A program made the position numbers and the translations under genes. Below are positions 1 through 5,726 of a stretch of DNA of 6,709 bases, in pieces (the first letter of the stretch is position 1; each line of letters begins with the position of its first letter). The notes beneath the pieces were generated by a model that searched no databases, was not told the DNA's origin, and worked only from the letters and a program-made list of their open reading frames with translations. Origin of the DNA: Chloroflexota bacterium (GTDB lineage: Bacteria; Chloroflexota; Dehalococcoidia; GIF9; UBA5629); assembly GCA_026389635.1 (NCBI GenBank), contig JAPLHM010000254.1, forward strand, positions 1-6,709. The letters are read 5' to 3'.

Positions 1-600
1 AAGTATGCCGTGGACAGGAAAATAGTCAAAGGTCCCGGCATATCAATTGAGACACTGGCCGGAATCAAACAGGTCGAGACTGTAGCATCGGGCGGGAAGG
101 TTGCGCACGCAAGGGTGAATATGGGCAGGCCCGTGCTGGACCCGGAGGATATCCCGGTCACTGTAAAGGGCAAAGGGCCGGTGCTGAATCACAGGTTAGC
201 GGTCGGCGGACGTGACCTGGAACTGGCATTTGTCTCCATGGGAAATCCGCATGCCATTTGCTTCATCGAAGGGGACGTCGACAACTTCCCGCTGCACGAG
301 ATAGGTCCGCTGGTCGAGCGCCACAGCATATTCCCCGAACGCACCAACTTCGAGATAGTTAACCGCATCGGCCGGGATAAGCTCAAGGCCAGGGTCTGGG
401 AGAGGGGAGTGGGTGAGACCCTTGCCTGCGGCAGCGGCAGCAGCGCCACGGCTGTGGCCTGCAGGCTAAAAGGATTCTCTGATGAAAGAGTTGACATAAC
501 TATGCCGGGCGGTGTGCTGAGCGTCGCCTGGGACGGTGAAGGCGACGTTTTCCTGCAGGGCCCGGTTGAGGAAGTATTTACGGGGGTGTGCCCGCTATGA
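1..600 (+). CDS. dapF: Diaminopimelate epimerase, C-terminal part (5' end outside window)
   Basis: DapF interconverts LL- and meso-diaminopimelate without a cofactor, using two cysteines, in the cytoplasmic lysine/peptidoglycan pathway. The frame is open from base 1 (Lys-Tyr-Ala...), so the gene starts upstream; the GTG at 10 is internal. About 199 residues are visible of a family length near 270-280. Seen here: SIETLAGIK and VNMGRP near the start, GNPHAICF, ERTNFEIV, and the second active-site region WERGVGETLACGSGSSATA, which carries the catalytic Cys. The first catalytic Cys (CGNG motif) should lie only a few residues before the window and cannot be checked. The stop overlaps the dapL start in an ATGA arrangement, which indicates translational coupling in one operon. 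Family assignment is very secure. Confidence 0.96.
   Translation, partial: KYAVDRKIVKGPGISIETLAGIKQVETVASGGKVAHARVNMGRPVLDPEDIPVTVKGKGPVLNHRLAVGGRDLELAFVSMGNPHAICFIEGDVDNFPLHEIGPLVERHSIFPERTNFEIVNRIGRDKLKARVWERGVGETLACGSGSSATAVACRLKGFSDERVDITMPGGVLSVAWDGEGDVFLQGPVEEVFTGVCPL
582..588 (+). promoter_or_regulatory. Shine-Dalgarno site deciding the dapL start
   Basis: GGGGGTG matches the GGAGGTG anti-16S complement at 6 of 7 bases and sits 8 bases before the ATG at 597. It supports that ATG over the in-frame GTG at 588, which would lie on top of the site. The site is inside the last codons of dapF. Confidence 0.6.
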
Positions 601-1766
601 ACCTGTCAAAGCGCATGGACAGGATACCGCCGTACCTGTTTGTGGAGATAAACAGGAAGATCGCTGAGAAGCGGGCCAGGGGAGAAGACGTTATCAGTTT
701 CGCCATCGGTGACCCCGACATACCTACCCCCGGGCATATTATTGACAGCCTCTGTGGGGCGGCGCGGGACCCGGTCAACCACCGCTACCCTGAGACCTAC
801 GGCATGCCGGAGCTGTGCAAAGCTATAGCCGGCTGGTATAAGTCGCGGTTCGGTGTATCGCTGGATTGGGAACCCACCAGCGAGGTGCTGCCTTTGATCG
901 GGTCCAAGGAGGGCATCGGGCACATGTCCTTCTGCCTGCTGGACCCCGGCGATGTGGCCCTGGTACCCGACCCGGGCTATCCCGTCTATTCGGTCAGCAC
1001 GCTGTTCGCCGGCGGTGAGGTGCACTACATGCCTTTGCTGGAAAGCAGCGGTTACCTGCCCGATCTCGATGCTATACCGGCGGAAGTGCTTAAGAAAGCC
1101 AAAGTTTTGTGGATATGTTATCCAAATAACCCCACCGGGGCCGTGGCTGAACCCGCATTCTTTGAGAAGGTGGTAAAGTTCGCCCGGTCGAACAATATTG
1201 CCGTCTGTCACGACGCCCCCTACACCGAGGTAGCATTCGACGGTTACAGGCCGCACAGCTTCCTGGAGATACCCGGCGCTAAGGAGGTGGGGGTTGAGTT
1301 CCACTCGCTCTCAAAGACCTATAATATGACGGGCTGGCGCATCGGCATGGCCGTGGGCAACCGCAAAATGATCGATGCGCTCTTTCGCTTCAAGTCCAAC
1401 CTGGATTCGGGCATTCCCCAGGCCATTCAGGTGGCGGCCATCGAGGCCCTCACGGGAGACCAGGGCGGTATTGAGCTGCGCAACAGGGTACTGCAGGCCC
1501 GTCGGGATAAGATTGTGGATGCGCTGCAGAGCATAGGTTTGAGGGTCAGCAAGCCGAAAGCCGGATTTTATATCTGGGCAGGGGTACCGCAGGGCTACAC
1601 CTCGTTGCAGTACGTGGCCGAGCTGTTAGACAGGGTTGCCGTGGCGGTTACGCCGGGTACAGGGTACGGCAGGACCGGAGAGGGCTATGTCCGGCTGTCT
1701 ATCACCCAGCCTGATGACCGATTCGATGAAGGCATAAGGCGGCTGTTGACTCTGCGCAAGAAATAG
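597..1766 (+). CDS. dapL: LL-diaminopimelate aminotransferase
   Basis: This PLP-dependent class I/II aminotransferase of 389 residues is assigned as the enzyme that converts tetrahydrodipicolinate plus glutamate directly to LL-diaminopimelate, bypassing the succinylase/acetylase steps. Visible landmarks: FAIGDPDIPTP (35-45), the RYPETYGMPELCKAIAGWY region (63-81), PNNPTG (176-181), the HDAPYTEVAFDG strand (205-216) with cofactor-contacting Asp206 and Tyr209, SLSKTYNMTGWRIG with the PLP-binding Lys240, and the YVRLSI Arg366 expected to hold the substrate carboxylate. Length fits the family. The ATG at 597 was chosen for its Shine-Dalgarno site and the 4-base overlap with dapF. DapF acts on the product of this enzyme, so the pairing supports DapL over a generic aspartate aminotransferase, which remains the main alternative. 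Confidence 0.9.
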   Translation: MNLSKRMDRIPPYLFVEINRKIAEKRARGEDVISFAIGDPDIPTPGHIIDSLCGAARDPVNHRYPETYGMPELCKAIAGWYKSRFGVSLDWEPTSEVLPLIGSKEGIGHMSFCLLDPGDVALVPDPGYPVYSVSTLFAGGEVHYMPLLESSGYLPDLDAIPAEVLKKAKVLWICYPNNPTGAVAEPAFFEKVVKFARSNNIAVCHDAPYTEVAFDGYRPHSFLEIPGAKEVGVEFHSLSKTYNMTGWRIGMAVGNRKMIDALFRFKSNLDSGIPQAIQVAAIEALTGDQGGIELRNRVLQARRDKIVDALQSIGLRVSKPKAGFYIWAGVPQGYTSLQYVAELLDRVAVAVTPGTGYGRTGEGYVRLSITQPDDRFDEGIRRLLTLRKK

Positions 1767-1781
1767 CGGAAGCGGTCATTA

Positions 1782-2942
1782 ATGACAAAAACGACCCACA
1801 GTACAAAGGTAAACAAAGAGCGTGCTATGCTGGTAGGCGTGGATGGGGGCAACAGGCGGGACACCTGGTCCCTTGACAGCTCGCTGGACGAGTTGACCCA
1901 GCTTGCCAGGACGGCCGATGCGGATGTGGTGGGGAGGCTGACGCAGAAGCTCGCCAGGCCGTCATCGACGCATTATATAGGCTCGGGCAAGATGCAGGAG
2001 TTGATCGATCTTAAAGAAGAGTTGAAATACGACACAGTTGTCATCAACGATGAGCTGGCTCCCAGGCAGCAGCGCAACCTTGAGGAAGCGTTGGATGTAA
2101 AGGTCATCGACAGGACGGCCCTGATATTAGACATCTTTGCCCGCAGCGCCAGGACGCGGGAGGGCAAGCTGCAGGTGGAACTGGCCCAGCACCAATACCT
2201 GCTGCCCAGGCTGGAGGGACAGTGGAGCCATCTTGAAAGGCTGGGCGGTGGCATCGGCACCAGGGGTCCCGGCGAATCGCAGATCGAGACAGACCGCAGG
2301 CTGATCAGGAAGCGCATCAGCAACATCGGCAAACAGATCGAGGCTGTAAGGCGTCACCGCGAGCTTTACCGCAGGCAGCGGAAGAAGGCCAACACGCCCC
2401 TGGTAGCACTGGTGGGCTATACCAATGCAGGCAATAGCACGCTGCTGAATTCCATCTGCCAGTCTGACGTGGTAACAGAGGACAAGCTTTTTTCCACCCT
2501 TGACCCGGTTACCAGGAGGCTGAGGTTGTCTGACGGGCGCACCATTTTGCTGACCGACACGGTCGGTTTCATACACAGACTGCCCACCCTCATCGTGGCC
2601 GCCTTCCATGCCACGCTGGAGGAGCTTGACGAGGCAGATCTGCTGCTGCATGTTGTTGACATAACCAGCCCTGAGGCGGTCAACCAGGGCCTGACCGTGG
2701 AGGGCATTTTACGAAAGCTTAAGCTGGATGAGAAGCCACGCATCACGGTAATCAACAAGATGGACCGTGTGGTGGAGAACCTTGAAGAGGCGCAGAACGT
2801 GTACTACGAGGTTAAATCAACGCCGGAATCGACCATTGCGGTTTCAGCCTTAAAGAACTGGAATCTTGATAAGTTGCTGGAGATGACGGGCACATTTCTT
2901 GCCGCATCAAACCCGGTAATCGAGGGTACAGGGAGTTATTAA
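1782..2942 (+). CDS. hflX: HflX-family ribosome-associated GTPase with altered P-loop
   Basis: HflX binds the 50S subunit and splits or rescues stalled ribosomes. The 386-residue protein has the HflX N-terminal domain (ERAMLVGV at 13-20; THYIGSGKMQEL at 63-74; APRQQRNLEEAL at 93-104; VIDRTALILDIFA at 108-120; TREGKLQVELAQHQYLLPRL at 125-144), the glycine-rich linker GTRGPGESQIETDRR (159-173) and a C-terminal G domain. G2 is LFSTLDPVTRR, G3 is DTVG (259-262), G4 is NKMD (325-328) and G5 begins SAL (355-357). The G1 motif reads GYTNAGNST (212-220), with Asn218 (codon at 2433-2435) where the family has Lys. The frame is otherwise intact. ATG 1782 follows the dapL stop by 15 bases, with a weak CGGAAG site 9 bases upstream. 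Family identity is secure; GTPase activity is doubtful. Confidence 0.93.
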   Translation: MTKTTHSTKVNKERAMLVGVDGGNRRDTWSLDSSLDELTQLARTADADVVGRLTQKLARPSSTHYIGSGKMQELIDLKEELKYDTVVINDELAPRQQRNLEEALDVKVIDRTALILDIFARSARTREGKLQVELAQHQYLLPRLEGQWSHLERLGGGIGTRGPGESQIETDRRLIRKRISNIGKQIEAVRRHRELYRRQRKKANTPLVALVGYTNAGNSTLLNSICQSDVVTEDKLFSTLDPVTRRLRLSDGRTILLTDTVGFIHRLPTLIVAAFHATLEELDEADLLLHVVDITSPEAVNQGLTVEGILRKLKLDEKPRITVINKMDRVVENLEEAQNVYYEVKSTPESTIAVSALKNWNLDKLLEMTGTFLAASNPVIEGTGSY

Positions 2943-2965
2943 ACATTTAAGCATGTTGCCGTGTC

Positions 2966-2976
2966 GTACACTGTAC
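2966..2976. repeat. 11-bp palindrome upstream of the recombinase promoter
   Basis: GTACA-C-TGTAC is a perfect inverted repeat around one central base. It lies in the 71-base gap between hflX and the recombinase gene, just upstream of where a -35 element would fall. It has no following T-run, so it is not an intrinsic terminator. It could be an operator, but there is only one copy and chance is possible. Confidence 0.35.
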
Positions 2977-3001
2977 CTTTCCCGTCATTGAGAGTCTGTA
3001 T

Positions 3002-3007
3002 TATAAT
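3002..3007 (+). promoter_or_regulatory. Consensus -10 box (TATAAT) for the recombinase gene
   Basis: TATAAT is a perfect sigma-70-type -10 hexamer. Standard spacing puts +1 at 3014, which is the A of the recombinase ATG, implying a leaderless mRNA. A -35 at 16-18 bp spacing is poor (TTTCCC, TTCCCG or TCCCGT). No Shine-Dalgarno sequence is visible before the ATG. Confidence 0.55.
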
Positions 3008-3013
3008 TAAGCC

Positions 3014-3958
3014 ATGAACGTAGCAAGCGTCCCTGACCTGCGCCGGCTGCTCGATGACTTTCTTGAATACCTGGTAGTTGAGAAATCGCTGTCGGTTTTA
3101 ACGGTGCGCAATTACCGTCATTACCTTACGCGTTTCCTGACCTGGATGGAAGACAATTCCGTTCCCCTATCGCCCTCAAATATCGATTTGGAGTTAACCG
3201 GACGGTTCCGTCTCTTCCTGGCCAACTACCTGGACAAGAACGGTTCTCCCCTGGGGAAGGCCACGCAAACTTACCATATAATCGCCCTGCGTTCCTTTTT
3301 GCGCTACTTAGTCATTCGCCGGGACCTGCCCGTGCTCAACCCTGACAAGATCGACCTGCCTAAAACCGAGTCCCGCGTCATAGAATTTCTCAACGCAGAT
3401 CAATTGACCCGTTTGCTCAACAGTCCGGAGATTTCCAACGAGATTGGTTTACGCGACAAGGTCATACTCGAGTTGTTTTTCAGCACCGGTTTACGCGTCT
3501 CGGAGCTTACAAAGTTGAACCGCGACCAGATCAACCTGGAGACGCAGGAATTCAGTGTTAAGGGAAAGGGCAGCAAGGTTCGCCTGGTCTTTATCTCCGA
3601 TACCGCCTCGGAATGGCTGAAAAGGTACATGGTTGTGCGCAAGGACAATTACAGGCCGCTATTTATCCGCTACAGCCGTGACAAATCGGAGGCCAAACAG
3701 GGTGAAAAAATGCGCCTGACACCGAGGTCCGTAGAGCGGATAGTCAAAAAGTACTCCAAAAAAGCCGGGCTGCCCTTTGATGCCCATCCGCATACTTTGA
3801 GGCATTCTTTTGCCACCGACCTGCTTATCCAGGGCGCCGACCTGAGGTCTGTACAGGAGATGCTGGGACATGAGAGCATTCGCACCACCCAGGTCTATAC
3901 CCATGTCACCAACAAGCACCTCAAAGAGGTATATAAAAAGTACCACAGCCGGAAATAA
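3014..3958 (+). CDS. Xer-family tyrosine site-specific recombinase (XerC/XerD-like)
   Basis: This 314-residue protein has the two-domain layout of XerC/XerD. An N-terminal core-binding (SAM-like) domain spans about 8-105 (LDDFLEYLVVEKSLSVLTVRNY; ALRSFLRYLV). A C-terminal catalytic domain runs from about 125. The whole active site is visible: Arg161 in STGLRVSEL, Lys185 in VKGKGSK, His260 and Arg263 in HPHTLRHSF, His286 in LGHESIRTTQ, and nucleophile Tyr295 in TTQVYTHV. Such enzymes cut and rejoin DNA at paired sites; Xer enzymes resolve chromosome dimers at dif. Length and the lack of an arm-binding domain favour a housekeeping Xer over a phage integrase. No accessory cargo adjoins it on the same strand. 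ATG 3014 is the only start that keeps the full N-terminal domain. It lies 40 bases upstream of trxB, and the two may be co-transcribed. XerC versus XerD cannot be settled here. Confidence 0.9.
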   Translation: MNVASVPDLRRLLDDFLEYLVVEKSLSVLTVRNYRHYLTRFLTWMEDNSVPLSPSNIDLELTGRFRLFLANYLDKNGSPLGKATQTYHIIALRSFLRYLVIRRDLPVLNPDKIDLPKTESRVIEFLNADQLTRLLNSPEISNEIGLRDKVILELFFSTGLRVSELTKLNRDQINLETQEFSVKGKGSKVRLVFISDTASEWLKRYMVVRKDNYRPLFIRYSRDKSEAKQGEKMRLTPRSVERIVKKYSKKAGLPFDAHPHTLRHSFATDLLIQGADLRSVQEMLGHESIRTTQVYTHVTNKHLKEVYKKYHSRK

Positions 3959-3960
3959 CG

Positions 3961-3971
3961 TTATGTCAAAT
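3961..3971 (+). other. dif-like XerD-arm half-site (tentative)
   Basis: TTATGTCAAAT differs at one base from TTATGTTAAAT, the XerD-binding arm of the E. coli dif site, and lies 3 bases after the recombinase stop. The 11 bases where the XerC arm should be (3944-3954) match poorly, so a complete 28-bp dif is not shown. Confidence 0.2.
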
Positions 3972-3988
3972 ACTTTTCTATTCGCCAC

Positions 3989-3994
3989 GGAGGT
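3989..3994 (+). promoter_or_regulatory. Strong Shine-Dalgarno site for trxB
   Basis: GGAGGT lies 4 bases before the ATG at 3999 (the GGAGG core is 5 bases away). It fixes that start over the in-frame ATG at 3963, which has no such site and would add 12 residues ahead of the usual thioredoxin reductase N-terminus. Confidence 0.8.
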
Positions 3995-3998
3995 TGAT

Positions 3999-4916
3999 AT
4001 GAAGGAATACGAAGCCATTGTCATCGGCGGCGGGCCTGCAGGCCTGACGGCCGGCCTTTACCTCTCAAGGTACGGCCTGAACACCCTGCTGATCGAGCGC
4101 ATGCTCCCGGGCGGGCAGATCGTCAATGCCGGCCGTGTTGAGAATTACCCCGGGTTCCCCGGGGGTATATCGGGCATGGAACTCGGCCAGCTGATGCAGG
4201 AGCAGGCCCTTAAGTTCGGCCTCAACATCGAGACGGCGGACGTCACCGCTATCAGGCAGGCGGGCAAGGGCTTCGAAGTAATCACCGAAGAAGGGACTTA
4301 CCGGGCAGCGGCCGTGGTCATAGCCTCCGGCTCCAACTACCGTAAGATGGGGATCGAGCACGAGGACCGCCTGACCGGCCGCGGCGTGTCCTACTGCGCC
4401 ACCTGCGACGGCTTCCTTTTCAAGGGCAAGGACGTGGCCGTGGTGGGCGGCGGCGACACGGCGGTGTCGGATGCCCTGGAATTGAGCCAGCATGCAGGCC
4501 GGGTCTACGTCATACACCGCCGCGACCAGCTGAGGGCCAGCCAGGTGCTACAGCGGGCCGCCATGTCAGTACCCAATATCCAGTTCATCTGGAACTGCGT
4601 AGTGGACAGGCTCGAGGGTGAGGCGATGCTGAGTGGGGTGATGATAAAAGATGTAAAGACGGGCGTAGTCTCCCCGCTGCGTGTTGACGGCGTTTTTGTG
4701 GCCATCGGATTGATACCCAACAGCGATCCTTTCAGAGGATTTATTGAGCTCGATGAAGCCGGCAACATACCTACCGATGAAACGATGCGTACAGCCCTCC
4801 CCGGCATATTTGCCGCCGGCGATATCCGGAAGAACTCCGCCCGCCAGGTTGCCGCCGCGGTGGGCGACGGTGCGGTTGCAGCCAAATCAGCTTTCGGCTA
4901 TCTCAAAGGGAGCTAA
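3999..4916 (+). CDS. trxB: Thioredoxin-disulfide reductase (FAD/NADPH)
   Basis: TrxB passes electrons from NADPH through FAD and a redox dithiol to thioredoxin, in the cytoplasm. The 305-residue protein matches the low-molecular-weight bacterial enzyme. It has the FAD Rossmann motif IGGGPAGLTAGLYLSRYG (9-26), PGGQIVNAGRVENYPGFP (37-54), the redox centre CATC (133-136), the NADPH-domain motif GGGDTAVSDAL (150-160), and HRRDQLRA (173-180) with the arginines expected to select NADPH. The closing FAD motif is GIFAAGDIR...RQVAAAVGDGAVAA (269-295). Nothing essential is missing. It sits downstream of the recombinase and converges with the toxin gene 14 bases beyond its stop; no thioredoxin gene is in the window. 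A ferredoxin-dependent relative is less likely given the HRRDxxR motif. Confidence 0.95.
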   Translation: MKEYEAIVIGGGPAGLTAGLYLSRYGLNTLLIERMLPGGQIVNAGRVENYPGFPGGISGMELGQLMQEQALKFGLNIETADVTAIRQAGKGFEVITEEGTYRAAAVVIASGSNYRKMGIEHEDRLTGRGVSYCATCDGFLFKGKDVAVVGGGDTAVSDALELSQHAGRVYVIHRRDQLRASQVLQRAAMSVPNIQFIWNCVVDRLEGEAMLSGVMIKDVKTGVVSPLRVDGVFVAIGLIPNSDPFRGFIELDEAGNIPTDETMRTALPGIFAAGDIRKNSARQVAAAVGDGAVAAKSAFGYLKGS

Positions 4917-4930
4917 ATAATACTCCCTGG

Positions 4931-5224
4931 CTATGGGTGCGAAGTAATCGCAACAATCGTGATCACGCCGTCTGATGGACCATAATACCAGAATATCCTG
5001 TAGGCCGCGGCTGTTTTATGCTCTGCATATGCTTCAAAAACCTTTTCTCCGTTCGGGCCTTTCAAACTGATGTATTCGTGAGTCTGGAGGCTGTTGTGCC
5101 TGGGGTCACGTGACAGGAACTTAACGCCCTTTTTGACAGAATTGTAGCGCCCCTTCCGGGAGGGATCATCCTTGAGAAGTCTGTAAGTCCGCTCCGCCTC
5201 CCCTGTCCACAGTAACTCGAACAA
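4931..5224 (-). CDS. RelE/ParE-like toxin of a type II toxin-antitoxin pair (putative)
   Basis: This small basic protein of 97 residues starts at TTG 5224, with an AAGG Shine-Dalgarno-like site overlapping the stop of the upstream gene. It has the size and pattern of RelE/ParE-fold toxins: an opening beta strand (FELLWTGEAE), a charged helical segment with many Lys/Arg (about 16-40), then DPRHNSLQTHEYISLKGPNGEKVFEAYAEHK and a closing strand pair AYRIFWYYGPSDGVITIVAITSHP. The PRH-LxTH-Y-L-GPNGE-VFEAYA pattern resembles a conserved family I recall in other bacteria, often beside the antitoxin-like protein found here. RelE-type toxins cleave mRNA on the ribosome and ParE-type toxins poison gyrase; which applies is not evident. 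It is separated from the antitoxin-like gene by 11 bases and certainly co-transcribed. The family call is by pattern only. Confidence 0.72.
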   Translation of the reverse strand: MFELLWTGEAERTYRLLKDDPSRKGRYNSVKKGVKFLSRDPRHNSLQTHEYISLKGPNGEKVFEAYAEHKTAAAYRIFWYYGPSDGVITIVAITSHP

Positions 5225-5235
5225 GATATATTGCC

Positions 5236-5517
5236 TTACAGGGTGCCGAGGTCAACTTTTGATACTTTACCCTGTGCAGCATCGGAAAGTCCGCGCCTGA
5301 TCGACGCCACAGCGGTCGGATTATTGAATAACCATGCTTCCGAAGCCGGGATGGTTACCTGCGGATCCAGTATGATTTGCCCGGTGCTGTTAGCATATAT
5401 GTGGTAACTGGTTCCCTCCCGCACCTTAATCTTATGTAAAACTATTCTTTTCTTGGCGTCCGGTTTAACGCTATCCGCAATCTTTTCGAAATCCGTGTCC
5501 TTTATTACCATAGTCAT
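5236..5517 (-). CDS. Antitoxin-like protein paired with the RelE/ParE-like toxin (putative)
   Basis: The 93-residue protein is encoded first in a two-gene minus-strand unit, the usual antitoxin-first order. The middle section KRIVLHKIKVREGTSYHIYANSTGQIILDPQVTIPASEAWLF (about 23-64) looks like a beta-rich, AbrB-like dimerisation/DNA-binding core with the typical turn Gly-x-Ile-x-Leu-x-Pro. The tail NPTAVASIRRGLSDAAQGKVSKVDLGTL (about 66-93) is an amphipathic helix and extended strand that in such proteins wraps the toxin. The xSEAWLFxNPxAxASxRRGLxxAAxG pattern recurs, as I recall, in small proteins upstream of RelE-like genes. Start ATG 5517 is nearest the promoter; ATG 5511 (codon 3) is an alternative. 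No Shine-Dalgarno site is present. It probably represses its own promoter. Function is inferred from pattern and pairing. Confidence 0.68.
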   Translation of the reverse strand: MTMVIKDTDFEKIADSVKPDAKKRIVLHKIKVREGTSYHIYANSTGQIILDPQVTIPASEAWLFNNPTAVASIRRGLSDAAQGKVSKVDLGTL

Positions 5518-5526
5518 TATGAAAAC

Positions 5527-5555
5527 ATTTTACCGTCTGTGGGAATATTTGTCAA
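5527..5555 (-). promoter_or_regulatory. Near-consensus sigma-70 promoter of the toxin-antitoxin operon
   Basis: On the minus strand, TTGACA (5555-5550) and TAAAAT (5532-5527) are separated by exactly 17 bases: 6/6 and 5/6 matches to consensus. Standard spacing puts +1 near 5520, only 3 bases before the antitoxin ATG at 5517, so the mRNA would be nearly leaderless. Confidence 0.85.
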
Positions 5556-5570
5556 GTGGGTTTTTCCCAC
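5556..5570. repeat. Inverted repeat GTGGG-N5-CCCAC abutting the -35 box (candidate operator)
   Basis: A 5-bp inverted repeat (5556-5560 and 5566-5570) directly adjoins the -35 element of the toxin-antitoxin promoter. A further GTGGG copy lies in the -35/-10 spacer at 5539-5543, 17 bases from the next. This placement fits an autoregulatory antitoxin binding site. It is unlikely to be a terminator for the tRNA transcript because no T-run follows on the minus strand. Confidence 0.45.
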
Positions 5571-5651
5571 CTATTAGAAATATATGGAATAATTCAGGGG
5601 CTTACGACAGTTGGAGTGAACCAGCGGCTGTGGGGAAACCGTCAGACGAAA

Positions 5652-5716
<65 letters not shown>

Positions 5717-5726
<10 letters not shown>

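Noticed and set aside
588..590. GTG start for dapL, three codons before the chosen ATG
   Set aside because: It overlaps the Shine-Dalgarno-like GGGGGTG, and the ATG at 597 gives the proper spacing and the standard ATGA overlap.
606..1304. Long open frame antisense to dapL (and similar ones antisense to hflX and trxB)
   Set aside because: These are explained by GC-rich codon bias in secure genes; they show no recognisable domain and no promoter or ribosome binding site of note.
2942..2957. AACAT...ATGTT hairpin after hflX as a terminator
   Set aside because: The stem is only 5 AT-rich pairs and no T-run follows.
2988..2993. TTGAGA as the -35 of the recombinase promoter
   Set aside because: It is only 8 bases from the TATAAT box, far short of the 16-18 bases needed.
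3963..3965. Upstream ATG start for trxB
   Set aside because: It has no ribosome binding site and adds residues not usual for the family; GGAGGT directs the ATG at 3999.
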